Shown here: piece after piece, positions 55,379 through 64,000 of the stretch
Layout: every line of letters starts with the position of its first letter
Numbering within the stretch: the first letter of the stretch is position 1
DNA from: Ornithinibacillus californiensis
GTDB taxonomy: Bacteria; Bacillota; Bacilli; Bacillales; Amphibacillaceae
DNA: 64,000 nucleotides
Direction: 5' to 3'
NCBI RefSeq assembly: GCF_001038485.1
Contig: NZ_LDUE01000020.1
Span: 37,400 to 101,399, forward strand
The notes under the pieces: generated by a model
Database searches by the model: none
Told to the model about the DNA's origin: nothing
The model's input: the letters and a program-made list of their open reading frames with translations, nothing else
Made by a program: the position numbers and the translations under genes

Positions 55379-56650
55379 TTAAAACTGCGCTTCTTCTGTT
55401 GAACCTTTTAATGCTACTGTTGAAGATGTACCACCAGATATTACTTGAGCAACTTCATCAAAGTAGCCAGTTCCAACCTCTCGTTGGTGCCTTGTTGCCG
55501 TGTACCCATATTGTTCACTAGCAAATTCGTTTTGTTGAAGCTCCGAATAAGCAGCCATTCCTGTTTCACTATACTTTCTAGCGAGTTCAAACATACTGTG
55601 ATTTAACGCATGGAATCCAGCAAGTGTTACGAATTGAAATCTATATCCTATTGCTCCAAGTTCATCTTGGAAGCTAGCAATCTCGTCATTTGATAATTTC
55701 TGCTTCCAATTAAATGATGGGGAGCAATTATATGCTAATAATTTATTAGGAAACTTTTCATGGATTGCATCTGCAAACTGCTTTGCTTCATCTAGGTTCG
55801 GCTCTGAAGTTTCACACCAAATCAGATCAGCATATGGTGCGTACGCTAACCCTCTTGCAATTGCTTGATTTATTCCTGCTTTGGTTCTAAAAAACCCTTC
55901 CGCGGTCCGCTCACCTGTTATAAAGTCAGCATCTGTCGGATCAATATCACTTGTTATAAGGTCGGCTGCATTCGCATCGGTTCTTGCAATAATAACAGTT
56001 GGTGTTCCCATCACATCTGCTGCAAAACGAGCAGCAATTAAATTCCTAACCGCAGTTTGAGTTGGTAGAAGTACTTTACCGCCGAGATGGCCACATTTCT
56101 TCTCGGAAGATAATTGGTCTTCAAAATGTACCGCAGCTGCTCCTGCTTCAATCATCGACTTCATTAATTCAAACACATTTAACTGTCCACCAAACCCCGC
56201 TTCAGCATCTGCGACAATTGGAACAAACCAATCTATGTCATCTTTCCCTTCTGAAAAATGAATTTGGTCAGCGCGTTGTAAAGCCTGATTTATGCGCTTA
56301 ACAACAGTAGGTACACTATTAACTGGGTAGAGACTTTGATCAGGATACATCTGCCCTGCAACATTAGCATCCGCAGCAACCTGCCAACCACTCAAATAAA
56401 TCGCTTTTAGTCCTGCTTTCACTTGCTGTACTGCCTGATTTCCCGTTAATGCTCCTAGCGCCCTTACAAAGGAATCACTATTGACCATTTCCCATAGCTT
56501 TTCTGCCCCTTTTTTCGCTAGTGTATACTCAATATCCACTGAACCACGTAGTCGTACAACATCTTCTGCTGTATATGGTCTTTCTATACCTGCCCACCTA
56601 GTGTTCCCTTCCCAATCGCTTAATAACTTCTGAATGCGTGATGTTGTCAT
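55379..56650 (-). CDS. aceA: isocitrate lyase
   Basis: A 423-residue enzyme that splits isocitrate to glyoxylate and succinate, the first step of the glyoxylate bypass. The catalytic loop is visible as [14 protein letters not shown], with the family KKCGH motif and its Cys. ADAEAGFGG and [11 protein letters not shown] hold metal and substrate contacts, and IWCETSEP is conserved. Its ATG overlaps the aceB stop (TAATG), so both are translated from one mRNA. Confidence 0.97.
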   Translation of the reverse strand: MTTSRIQKLLSDWEGNTRWAGIERPYTAEDVVRLRGSVDIEYTLAKKGAEKLWEMVNSDSFVRALGALTGNQAVQQVKAGLKAIYLSGWQVAADANVAGQMYPDQSLYPVNSVPTVVKRINQALQRADQIHFSEGKDDIDWFVPIVADAEAGFGGQLNVFELMKSMIEAGAAAVHFEDQLSSEKKCGHLGGKVLLPTQTAVRNLIAARFAADVMGTPTVIIARTDANAADLITSDIDPTDADFITGERTAEGFFRTKAGINQAIARGLAYAPYADLIWCETSEPNLDEAKQFADAIHEKFPNKLLAYNCSPSFNWKQKLSNDEIASFQDELGAIGYRFQFVTLAGFHALNHSMFELARKYSETGMAAYSELQQNEFASEQYGYTATRHQREVGTGYFDEVAQVISGGTSSTVALKGSTEEAQF

Positions 56651-58245
56651 TATACTGTTCTCCCTTCACTGATTAATGCCTCATACGCAGGCAAGGTTAA
56701 GAATTCAATAAATTCATCATTATTAACGAGCTGTCTAAAAAGATTCGAAGCAGCTACATAGTCTCCAGTCGCAAAATTACTTTCGCCAACTTCTTTACGT
56801 ATACGAGTTAATTCGGATTCTATCATTCCTTCTACTAGCTCCACGGTGATTAGTCTGCCATCTTCTAGCACACCCTTTGGATGTCTTATCCATTGCCACA
56901 CTTGAGCACGGGAGATCTCTGCTGTTGCTGCATCTTCCATCAAGTTATTAATTGGCACTGCACCTCTACCGCATAACCAGCACGCTATATACTCTATAAC
57001 AACGCCTATATTAGTGCGCAATCCATTTTCTGTAATAGCACCTTGTGGTATTTCTAATAACCGTTTACTTGTAATATGATTATCTAGTTTTTTATTAATC
57101 TGATTTGCAGTCAGCATATTGTCATCAAAAATCTCTCTAACAAGCGCAACCATTCCTGGATGAGCGACCCAAGTGCCATCGTGGCCATCACGGGCTTCTC
57201 TTTCCTTGTCTGCACAGACTTTGTCAAAGGCCACTTTGTTCGCAACATTATCATTTTTTACTGGAATTTGCGCTGCCATACCACCAATAGCCGGTGCATT
57301 CCGCTTGTGGCAGGTTTCAATCGCTAGTAAAGAATAAGCCCGCATAAAAGGCGATTCCATCGTAACTAAAGCGCGATCAGGAAAAATAACACACTCATGA
57401 TTTTTAAATTTCTTAATAAAGCTAAAGATATAATCCCATCTACCACAATTTAATCCAGCAGAATGCTCTCTTAATTCATACAAAATCTCATCCATTTGAA
57501 ATGCAGCGGTAATTGTTTCAATTAATACCGTTGCCTTTATAGTACCGGTAGGAATCCCTAACCAATCTTGAGCAAATAGAAATACATCATTCCAAAGCCT
57601 TGCTTCCTTATAATGTTCAATTTTCGGCAAGTAAAAGTAAGGTCCGGTTCCTTTTTGGATAAGCTCTTTCGCGTTGTGAAAAAAATATAATCCAAAATCA
57701 ACTAAACTAGCTGACATGGCCACACCATCTACAGTTATATGTTTTTCCTCCATATGCCAGCCTCTTGGCCGTACAACTAGTACTGCCGTTTTTTCGTTCA
57801 AGTTATAAGATTTTCCATTTTCAGAAACAAAATCTATCTCTCTTCGTACCGCATCTCGCAAATTCGATTGACCTTGGAGCATATTTTCCCAAGTTGGTGA
57901 TGAAGCATCTTCAAAGTCAGCCATAAATACATTAGCCCCTGAATTTAGTGCATTAATGATCATTTTTCGGTCAACTGGGCCAGTAATCTCAACCCTTCTA
58001 TCTTGTAAGTCCAAAGGGATAGGGGCAACCGTCCAATCGCCCTCTCGCACATGGTTAGTCTCCGGCAAAAAGTTTAGTGTGCCCCCACTATCAAGCTGTT
58101 CTTGCAATAATTTCCTATTTTCTAGTAATGAAATTCTTCGATCGTTAAAACGATGATGAAGTTCCTTTAAAAAAGTAAGTGACTCCTCTGTTAAGACTTT
58201 TTCTTGATTTGCTACACTACTAGCACTTTGAACAAAATGAATCAT
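56650..58245 (-). CDS. aceB: malate synthase A
   Basis: A 531-residue malate synthase A that condenses glyoxylate and acetyl-CoA. Typical segments are [57 protein letters not shown] and [15 protein letters not shown] at 58245 has GGAGGGG upstream. It is the first gene of aceB-aceA. Together with the fadNAE operon in this window, the pair allows growth on fatty acids or acetate. Confidence 0.97.
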   Translation of the reverse strand: MIHFVQSASSVANQEKVLTEESLTFLKELHHRFNDRRISLLENRKLLQEQLDSGGTLNFLPETNHVREGDWTVAPIPLDLQDRRVEITGPVDRKMIINALNSGANVFMADFEDASSPTWENMLQGQSNLRDAVRREIDFVSENGKSYNLNEKTAVLVVRPRGWHMEEKHITVDGVAMSASLVDFGLYFFHNAKELIQKGTGPYFYLPKIEHYKEARLWNDVFLFAQDWLGIPTGTIKATVLIETITAAFQMDEILYELREHSAGLNCGRWDYIFSFIKKFKNHECVIFPDRALVTMESPFMRAYSLLAIETCHKRNAPAIGGMAAQIPVKNDNVANKVAFDKVCADKEREARDGHDGTWVAHPGMVALVREIFDDNMLTANQINKKLDNHITSKRLLEIPQGAITENGLRTNIGVVIEYIACWLCGRGAVPINNLMEDAATAEISRAQVWQWIRHPKGVLEDGRLITVELVEGMIESELTRIRKEVGESNFATGDYVAASNLFRQLVNNDEFIEFLTLPAYEALISEGRTV

Positions 58246-58287
58246 GTAACCCCTCCAACTGTTATAATACATTTATATATATAAAAC

Positions 58288-58301
58288 TTGTTATATAACA
58301 A
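58288..58301. promoter_or_regulatory. palindrome upstream of aceBA
   Basis: TTGTTATATAACAA is perfectly self-complementary and lies 43 bases before the aceB start, in an AT-rich promoter region. It is a candidate operator; the regulator is unknown. Confidence 0.4.
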
Positions 58302-58316
58302 TTTAATCAAAAAAAA

Positions 58317-58418
58317 TTACTCTTCTTTTTTGGATAAGCAATAATCACATTCTAATGTAAAGCCCAAATTATCAACATGGCTTCCACATTCAGGGCACCT
58401 TTCCGTTTGCTTCTTCAC
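58317..58418 (-). CDS. 33-residue zinc-ribbon protein (YhfH-like)
   Basis: A very small protein with two CxxC pairs, RCPECGSH and ECDYCLSKK, 16 residues apart, and basic/acidic ends. This fits a single zinc ribbon such as the YhfH group of Bacillus miniproteins. It starts at GTG 58418, five bases after AAAGGTGG, and stops just before the aceBA promoter region. Whether it acts on nucleic acid or protein is unknown. Confidence 0.7.
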   Translation of the reverse strand: MKKQTERCPECGSHVDNLGFTLECDYCLSKKEE

Positions 58419-58533
58419 ACGAACACCACCTTTTATATAACAGTTTTACTTTTATGAATATTGTTATGATACAGGGTATGAGATTATTCTAATTTTGATA
58501 CAAATTTTTTAAAAGCATAAACAGTTCTACAAT

Positions 58534-58569
58534 AAAAGGACCAAGCACGGCGAAGTACTTGATCCTTTT
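58534..58569 (-). terminator. terminator after uppP
   Basis: The minus-strand stem aaaaggatcaagtac / gtgcttggtcctttt with two G-T pairs has a short GC-rich loop and T-rich tail. It lies just after the uppP stop. Confidence 0.8.
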
Positions 58570-58572
58570 CAC

Positions 58573-59406
58573 TTATAAGAAAAACACAAAGATTATAACC
58601 ACTAATATAATACGATAAACAGCAAATGGAACGAGTTTAATTCGATCAATTAATTTTAAGAAGAACTTAATTGAAATTAAAGCAAAGATAAATGCACTGA
58701 TAAAACCTGCAATGAAAAATGGTAATGCATCAATCGTAAAATACTGCCAGTTTTTGAGCAGTGATAGAAAGCTTGCTCCAGCCATAATCGGTACAGCCAT
58801 AATAAACGTAAAATCAGCTGCTGCCCTGTGGCTCATTCCCATTAGTACCCCACCTGAGATAGTTGCTCCAGACCTTGAGAAACCCGGCCATAAGGAGAAG
58901 CATTGAATTAAACCAACACTAAGTGCTTGTTTATAGGTTATCTGGTCAACCGACTTAGCTGATGGACTTGCTGATGCATAACGATCAGCAATAATCATTA
59001 AAATTGCTCCAAGCAATAATCCTATTAACACTGTCTCTGTTGAAAATAAATATTCGTCGATAAAATCTTCAAATAGCACACCGAAAACTCCTGCAGGAAC
59101 TAACCCTACAATTACTTGAGTTAGTTTCAAACGTTGTCCGCTTGGTATGGACTCTTTATTCAATAGTCGGTTTAAACCTAACAAGTCAACAAATCGCTTC
59201 CAAAATACTACTACTACGGCTAGTATTGAACCTAGCTGAATTACAATTTTAAATGTATTAGCTGGGTATTTCCCCAGAAATTCTTCTGATTTTAACCACA
59301 TATCATCAACAATTATCATATGACCAGTTGAAGAAACAGGGGCAAACTCTGTTAATCCCTCTACTAGCCCCAAAACAATAGCCTTTAAAATTTCAATGAA
59401 TTCCAT
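58573..59406 (-). CDS. uppP: undecaprenyl-diphosphatase UppP (BacA)
   Basis: A 277-residue membrane phosphatase that recycles undecaprenyl pyrophosphate for cell-wall synthesis. The two catalytic motifs are present: EGLTEFAPVSSTGHM near residue 16 and GFSRSGATISGGVLMG near residue 175. Proline in the first motif is replaced (FAPVSS against the usual FLPVSS), which is a minor variation. About eight spans. It gives low-level bacitracin resistance when overexpressed (family knowledge). Confidence 0.96.
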   Translation of the reverse strand: MEFIEILKAIVLGLVEGLTEFAPVSSTGHMIIVDDMWLKSEEFLGKYPANTFKIVIQLGSILAVVVVFWKRFVDLLGLNRLLNKESIPSGQRLKLTQVIVGLVPAGVFGVLFEDFIDEYLFSTETVLIGLLLGAILMIIADRYASASPSAKSVDQITYKQALSVGLIQCFSLWPGFSRSGATISGGVLMGMSHRAAADFTFIMAVPIMAGASFLSLLKNWQYFTIDALPFFIAGFISAFIFALISIKFFLKLIDRIKLVPFAVYRIILVVIIFVFFL

Positions 59407-59418
59407 TTATATTCCCCT

Positions 59419-60027
59419 TTATTTGCGAATCCTTTTATTCAAAAATACAATCCCAAATATGACAATTGCAATAGCGATAAAGGCATAAGTGATAGTAGAA
59501 TATATATCCATAAATCCTAAGATACTTTGCCAGTTTTCGCCTAATACTACACCAATCATAATAAGAATGATGTTCCATAGTAACGTTCCAATTAAAGAGA
59601 ACAACAGAAAAAGTGTAAAGTTCATATTCGACATCCCAGCAGGTATAGAAATTAAGCTTCTAACCAGTGGAATCATCCTACAAAATAGTACAGTCCAATA
59701 GCCATACTTGTCAAACCACCGGTCAGCTTTCTGAATATCCTCTTTCTTAATCCGAATAATATGTCCCCATCGGTCTACGATTTTCTCTAGTCGTTCCACG
59801 TCAATTAGTAGTCCAATACCATATAGTATAATTGCGCCAAGTATAGACCCACTAGTAGATGTAACGATGACGCCAACCACAGTAAGCTCCGAATTAGTAG
59901 TCATAAAGCCACCAAATGGTAATACAATTTCCGATGGAATAGGTGGAAAAACATTTTCTAACGCCATCATTAAAAATATCCCAGCATAGCCAAATTGCTC
60001 CATAATTGTTGTTATCCACTCTTGCAT
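59419..60027 (-). CDS. DedA-family membrane protein
   Basis: A 202-residue protein of the DedA/VTT family. Features are ENVFPPIPSEIVLPFGG near residue 30, GSILGAIILYGIG, and FCRMIPLVRSLISIPAGMSNM with conserved Arg residues. DedA proteins are now linked to undecaprenyl phosphate or other lipid flipping across the membrane; its place 12 bases before uppP fits lipid-carrier recycling. ATG at 60027 has GGAGGAG upstream; an upstream in-frame start adds 11 residues without a ribosome site. Confidence 0.9.
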   Translation of the reverse strand: MQEWITTIMEQFGYAGIFLMMALENVFPPIPSEIVLPFGGFMTTNSELTVVGVIVTSTSGSILGAIILYGIGLLIDVERLEKIVDRWGHIIRIKKEDIQKADRWFDKYGYWTVLFCRMIPLVRSLISIPAGMSNMNFTLFLLFSLIGTLLWNIILIMIGVVLGENWQSILGFMDIYSTITYAFIAIAIVIFGIVFLNKRIRK

Positions 60028-60202
60028 CCTACTCCTCCTGTGAACCAAGTGGTGTCCCACAAATCAATATAGTTTGTCCATATAAATATAATCGTTACAA
60101 TACTTAAATATGCACACTTTACTATAACCAAAACTAAATCGACAAGTCTAGTATTAACTGACAGCAGATTAACAGTAAGGAAAAATAGGTTCAAAACAAA
60201 AG

Positions 60203-60234
60203 AAAATGGCAATCTATTATATAGATTACCATTT
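60203..60234 (-). terminator. terminator after the PilZ gene
   Basis: The stem aaatggcaatctat / atagattaccattt has one mismatch, a three-base loop and a TTTTC tail on the minus strand. Confidence 0.75.
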
Positions 60235-60288
60235 CCTATGTTAAATAATTGTAGGTTGGTTTCAGAATCTCATTCATGATTAACAAAT

Positions 60289-60654
60289 TTAAGCCATTCG
60301 TTTCCCGATCATTTTTATGTCATCTAAGATGGCATCCTTCGTGTTTTCACTTGTATTATAATGAATGCCATAATAATACTCTTGTAATCGCTGCTTCTTC
60401 CATACGATTTCCCCTTGAATTGTATAGTGATGATGATTTAAAAGAAGTTGAACGGTTACTTTTACATCTTTACCGGATTCAAATGGTAAAGATAGTGAAG
60501 TAGCAATTTTCATTCCTTTTAAGCTTAAATCTCGCATGGTAGCTTTCCCATCTGATGTATGAATTACTTTTCCATTAATTTCGTCAATCGTAAAGATAAT
60601 TGGAAGTGGTTCACCAAATTCAAAACGAAACGCCTCATCACGTCGATATCTCAT
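60289..60654 (-). CDS. PilZ-domain protein
   Basis: A 121-residue single PilZ domain, the usual cyclic di-GMP receptor. The binding elements are the N-terminal RYRRDEAFR (RxxxR) and DLSLKGMKI (D/NxSxxG). It has no extra domain. GGGGGTC precedes the ATG. A co-resident HD-GYP enzyme 42 kb away could act in the same signalling system, but this is inference. Confidence 0.88.
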   Translation of the reverse strand: MRYRRDEAFRFEFGEPLPIIFTIDEINGKVIHTSDGKATMRDLSLKGMKIATSLSLPFESGKDVKVTVQLLLNHHHYTIQGEIVWKKQRLQEYYYGIHYNTSENTKDAILDDIKMIGKRMA

Positions 60655-60788
60655 AAAAAGACCCCCTAGCAGAATCTATTACCAAAATAATAGAATAATT
60701 CTGGCACTTTGACAATAACAAAAAACAAAAAATGTAAAATTTTCCTGATATTTGATGAAAAAGGTCAAGTAACAATGAATGAATTCTA

Positions 60789-61757
60789 TTATTGGAATGT
60801 TTTTGCTAGTAGTTCATATGATCGATTTCTTTCTTCGTAGGTTGGGGTATTTGTTAAGATCATAAATTCATCTACTTTATTCGTTTGCTGAAGCGCCATT
60901 AGTTTCTCGCTTACTTGATAGGGATCTCCCACGATCATTTTATGTTGACTTCTTCGATAGTCCTTTTGGTCTTCAGCCGGTTTCTTATCATTTTCAGGAG
61001 TCGAATATTCTCCTTTACGTTTCCCCCAGTAATAGCTTCTAATTGCCAACTCCTCAGCTTCCTCCGACGTTTCAGCACAAATTACATTAACAGCAAGGAT
61101 AACTTTGGGATCTTTTGAAGGATGCTTCGAGATTAAGGATTCCCGATAGGTAGAAAGGATTGGAGTTGCATCCTGGTCACTCATAAAATGACCAAAAGCA
61201 TAATTCATCCCCTTCTCTGCTGCTAAAATTGCACTCTTTTCACTCGTTCCAAGTAACCACATTTCTGGGGAAACGGCCGGAATTGGAGTCGGTTTGATTT
61301 TAGAATACATATGATCCTCAGCAAAACTTCCTGTTAAAAATTGCTGTAATTGATCAATCAATTCAGGTATTTTACGGACATTTTCTAAGAAATTTCCTGA
61401 TAATGCAACAGATGCCTCTGCGGAACCACCTGGTGATCTCCCTAAGCCTAAATCTACTCGTTCTGGATACATGGTAGCAAGTAAATTAAATGTCTCTGCT
61501 ACTTTAAACGGCTTATAATGCGGTAGCAGTATAGCTCCTGCTCCAATCCTTATTCTCTCCGTGTTCATACCAATAGTCCCTAACATCACTTCGGGAGCGG
61601 GACATGCGAGACCATCTAAATCATGGTGCTCTGCAATCCAATATCGACGATAGCCTAAGCTGTCTCCTAATTTAGCTAAGTTAATGGATTCAAATAGTGC
61701 CTCTTTAGCGTTTTTTCCATCTGCAATTGGTGTTTGGTCTAATATGCTCAGTTTCAC
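60789..61757 (-). CDS. luciferase-like monooxygenase (LLM) family oxidoreductase
   Basis: A 322-residue TIM-barrel flavin-dependent oxidoreductase of the MsnO8-type LLM group. Signatures are GYRRYWIAEHHDLDGLACPAPEV near residue 45, RIRIGAGAILLPHYKPFKVAE, and DLGLGRSPGGS. The enzyme uses FMNH2 from a separate reductase; its substrate is unknown. It starts with GTG after AGGTG. The upstream DUF1836 gene ends 14 bases before. Confidence 0.9.
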   Translation of the reverse strand: MKLSILDQTPIADGKNAKEALFESINLAKLGDSLGYRRYWIAEHHDLDGLACPAPEVMLGTIGMNTERIRIGAGAILLPHYKPFKVAETFNLLATMYPERVDLGLGRSPGGSAEASVALSGNFLENVRKIPELIDQLQQFLTGSFAEDHMYSKIKPTPIPAVSPEMWLLGTSEKSAILAAEKGMNYAFGHFMSDQDATPILSTYRESLISKHPSKDPKVILAVNVICAETSEEAEELAIRSYYWGKRKGEYSTPENDKKPAEDQKDYRRSQHKMIVGDPYQVSEKLMALQQTNKVDEFMILTNTPTYEERNRSYELLAKTFQ

Positions 61758-61771
61758 ATTTTCACCTACAT

Positions 61772-62380
61772 TTATTCCGATTTTTTCTTCGACTTCTTCG
61801 GCTTTTCTTCCGCTGGTGGAGTGATACTATCGACTAAACGTTCAGCTAGTTTTCGATAGTAATTACTCATGTTAACTAATGAAGCAATTAGTAGCAATTG
61901 CTCTAGATATTCTGAATCCTCATCTTTAATAGGAGCAACCTCATTCTTCACTTGCTCCAAGCATTCATAGACATCATTGCTAAATTGCTTTGCATTATTT
62001 TTCGAAAGGTTTTCATAACTGCGATAAACATTCTCTACATTAAAATCTTCTTCCACTATCTTTTCGTTTAATTTTTCTAACGTTTTAATAATATCTTTTA
62101 TAGAAAGTGCACCCTTAAGCTGATAAATCATACTAATTAGGATTAAATGACTCTTCGAATATTTTTTATTTTCAATAGGAAAAATCAACTTGCCCTTTGC
62201 ATAATTATTAATCATTGTTTTAGTTAATACTTTTTCTTCTTCATTTCGTTTCGACTTCTCTAGCTTATTTTCAAATAGTTGAATAACTTGATCCATATAT
62301 AGATCGAGCTCTGGCATTTCTTCAACTGATAAATAGCTTTCCAAATGTAAATTTTCTAATATGTTATCTATATTTTCCAT
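61772..62380 (-). CDS. DUF1836 protein
   Basis: A 202-residue protein of the DUF1836 family. The N-terminal region around KTMINNYAKGKLIFPIENKKYSKSHL resembles a MerR-like helix-turn-helix and the middle part is helical. A DNA-binding role is proposed from this fold for the family but is unproven. The C-terminus is an unusual poly-Lys/Pro tail (PAEEKPKKSKKKSE). I choose ATG 62380 over the ATG two codons upstream for ribosome-site spacing. Confidence 0.8.
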   Translation of the reverse strand: MENIDNILENLHLESYLSVEEMPELDLYMDQVIQLFENKLEKSKRNEEEKVLTKTMINNYAKGKLIFPIENKKYSKSHLILISMIYQLKGALSIKDIIKTLEKLNEKIVEEDFNVENVYRSYENLSKNNAKQFSNDVYECLEQVKNEVAPIKDEDSEYLEQLLLIASLVNMSNYYRKLAERLVDSITPPAEEKPKKSKKKSE

Positions 62381-62516
62381 AATCATTTCCTCTATTATTA
62401 TATTTCTTTAATTATAAGATAAACCAACACTAAAAGTAAACCTTGACTAGATGTTATCATAGGTGTATTATTCTAGGTAGTTATTAAAACTACATGAAGA
62501 GGTGTTGGAAATTAAA

Positions 62517-63158
62517 ATGTATATTAGAGAACCCATTAACGGATTTACCCATTTATTTGGAGCGATTCTTTCTTTTGTCGGTCTATTGGCATTAGTTATT
62601 AAAGCATCGGAAGAGTACGGATCACCAATTGTAATTGCTGCAGTTATTATTTTTGGGATTAGTCTAATTTTACTTTACTCTGCTTCAGCTACCTACCATA
62701 TGGTTGTAGCAAAAGATAAAATAATTGCCTTACTACGAAAAATAGACCACTCGATGATTTTTGTCCTAATCGCTGGAACCTATACACCTATCTGTCTGAT
62801 TAGTCTAGATGGCGTTACAGGTTGGGTACTCTTTGCTGTCATTAATGGCTTGGCGATTCTAGGAATATTGTACAAGCTTATCTGGTTTAATGCCCCGAGA
62901 TGGCTTTCTACTGGCATCTATGTGTTAATGGGTTGGATTATTATATTCTTTAGTTCCTCTCTATTAGATGTCTTAACCTGGAATGGGATGATTTTATTAA
63001 TACTAGGTGGATTAGCATATACGGTAGGAGCATTAATTTACTGGCTCAAACCATCATTCTTAGAATTTAAGCATATGGGCTTTCATGAGATCTTTCACAT
63101 TTTCATTCTCTTCGGTAGTCTATTCCATTTCTTATGTATCTATTTCTTCGTTTTATAA
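62517..63158 (+). CDS. hemolysin III/YplQ family membrane protein (PAQR)
   Basis: A 213-residue, seven-span protein of the HlyIII/PAQR family. The three zinc-site regions are INGFTHLFGAIL, SASATYHM and the C-terminal FHEIFHIFILFGSLFHF. DHSMIFVLIAGTYTP is the central family motif. Ceramidase-like activity is suggested for the superfamily; the bacterial role is not clear. ATG 62517 is preferred; a TTG at 62502 directly abuts GAGGTG. Confidence 0.88.
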   Translation: MYIREPINGFTHLFGAILSFVGLLALVIKASEEYGSPIVIAAVIIFGISLILLYSASATYHMVVAKDKIIALLRKIDHSMIFVLIAGTYTPICLISLDGVTGWVLFAVINGLAILGILYKLIWFNAPRWLSTGIYVLMGWIIIFFSSSLLDVLTWNGMILLILGGLAYTVGALIYWLKPSFLEFKHMGFHEIFHIFILFGSLFHFLCIYFFVL

Positions 63159-63194
63159 AAATAACGAGTGGGCATTTTGCCTCTCGTTATTTTT
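63157..63194. terminator. terminator between HlyIII and AraC genes
   Basis: Perfect 12-base stem aaaaataacgag / ctcgttattttt with T-runs on both strands serves the convergent genes. Confidence 0.9.
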
Positions 63195-63948
63195 TGCTAT
63201 AAGAGTTATTTCCTAATTGTTTGTATTTCCCTGGTGTTATACCATTATATTTTCGGAATAATGATGTGTAATAGCTCTGGTCGCTAAATCCAAATAGTAG
63301 TGCTATATCTAACAAAGAAGAACTGGTGTGTTCCAAAAAATACTTGGATTCCTCGATTTTCTTTCGGTTGACATATTCCTTCATAGGGATACCCACTATC
63401 TTACTAAACAATGAAGATAAATAATTCGGGTTAACATTGGTTGCCTCTGCTACCTCAGTTAGCGTTATAGGCTGTAATATATGATCATGAATATAATGGA
63501 TTGCTTTATCAACAATCTCATTTTGATACGGATCTTTTCGGTAATCGCGAACCGCTTTTATGAAGGTAATTACCATCTCATATTCTAAGTCAAGTAAATC
63601 ATTGGAATGGTTTATCTTTTCAATCTCACGAATATAGATATCACTCAAATCGAAAGCATACTCGGGTGTCACTCCTGCCTTAATAGTAGCTCTTGTAAAC
63701 AGTGTACAGGAACAGATTAAAGAGTTTTTTATAGAACGTAGAGGGTTAGTCGAAAGCCTAGCCCTTTCTAAATTGTTAATTTTAGAAAGAACAACTCTAG
63801 CTTTCTCTTCGTCTGCCTGGGTTACCCAATGTAATAATTCTTGCTCCAATTGATAGGATGGATGGGCAAAAAAGGACTCTTCGTTTTCCTTTCTCGTCAG
63901 CAAAAATTGTTTGATCACATCATGTTGAATGGTAGACAATTTTCTCAT
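63187..63948 (-). CDS. AraC-family transcriptional regulator
   Basis: A 253-residue regulator. The C-terminal 100 residues form the two helix-turn-helix motifs: TLTEVAEATNVNPNYLSSLF, then SSLLDIALLFGFSDQSYYTS and the FRKYNGITPGKYK signature. The N-terminal 150 residues are helical, with no recognisable sugar-binding cupin, so the effector is unknown. The target is not evident: upstream sequence runs off the window and the neighbour is convergent. Confidence 0.88.
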   Translation of the reverse strand: MRKLSTIQHDVIKQFLLTRKENEESFFAHPSYQLEQELLHWVTQADEEKARVVLSKINNLERARLSTNPLRSIKNSLICSCTLFTRATIKAGVTPEYAFDLSDIYIREIEKINHSNDLLDLEYEMVITFIKAVRDYRKDPYQNEIVDKAIHYIHDHILQPITLTEVAEATNVNPNYLSSLFSKIVGIPMKEYVNRKKIEESKYFLEHTSSSLLDIALLFGFSDQSYYTSLFRKYNGITPGKYKQLGNNSYSKK

Positions 63949-64000
63949 TAAACTCCCCCACTAACACCTTAAATTATTTATAAAAATCTTAATATTTAAA

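Overview
The window is AT-rich chromosomal DNA from a spore-forming member of the Bacillaceae. Most of its order follows the yui-yum-yut-yun-suf-met-yus segment of the Bacillus subtilis chromosome. Sporulation genes (yutH, yutC, lytH, yunB), a salt-lifestyle set of Na+-coupled transporters (NSS, NhaC, BCCT) and the repeat family described below suggest an Oceanobacillus/Virgibacillus-like halotolerant bacillus. The genus is an inference; no rRNA or tRNA gene was seen.

Layout. 1-5.3 kb: end of deoD, BirA-controlled bioY, yuiD, yuiC, yuiB, NADH dehydrogenase yumB and ferredoxin-NADP reductase yumC. 5.3-13 kb: A-type Fe-S carrier, dapF, yuzD, NifU-like yutI and the yutH-yutC genes, ending with lytH. 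13-17 kb: two amino-acid transport units, metP-metS with a strong promoter, and an NhaC-type transporter behind a lysine riboswitch. 17-31 kb: yunB, an HD-GYP phosphodiesterase, yunC-D-E, the sufCDSUB operon, and metNIQ behind a SAM-I riboswitch. 31-40 kb: yusE, yusF, gcvH, yusI, a small non-syntenic block (vanZ, acetyltransferase, APH-like kinase) and the fadNAE beta-oxidation operon with a FadR box. 40-45 kb: a Zur-box operon znuA-znuC-znuB-zur followed by two crcB fluoride-channel genes, then a guanidine-I riboswitch with the gdnC-gdnD exporter pair. 45-50 kb: a MoxR ATPase, a DUF58 protein and two paralogous membrane proteins. 50-64 kb: CNNM/CBS protein, YitT, BCCT transporter, CwlO-like endopeptidase, glyoxylate bypass (aceBA), uppP, DedA, PilZ, luciferase-like oxidoreductase, DUF1836 protein, hemolysin III and an AraC regulator.

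Regulation can be read directly at many points: a BirA operator, FadR and Zur boxes, three riboswitches with terminators (lysine, SAM-I, guanidine-I) and about twenty intrinsic terminators. Several small genes under 60 codons are supported by start, ribosome site and context (metS, a 33-codon zinc ribbon) or are plausible (56- and 58-codon proteins).

The most unusual feature is a dispersed structured repeat at about 5.35, 27.57 and 36.35 kb, with a decayed relative at 55.1 kb. All three full copies share a conserved core. Each is closed by an exactly complementary 15-bp pair of arms, and the arm sequence differs from copy to copy. This is covariation expected of a selected fold, or of an unusual mode of duplication.
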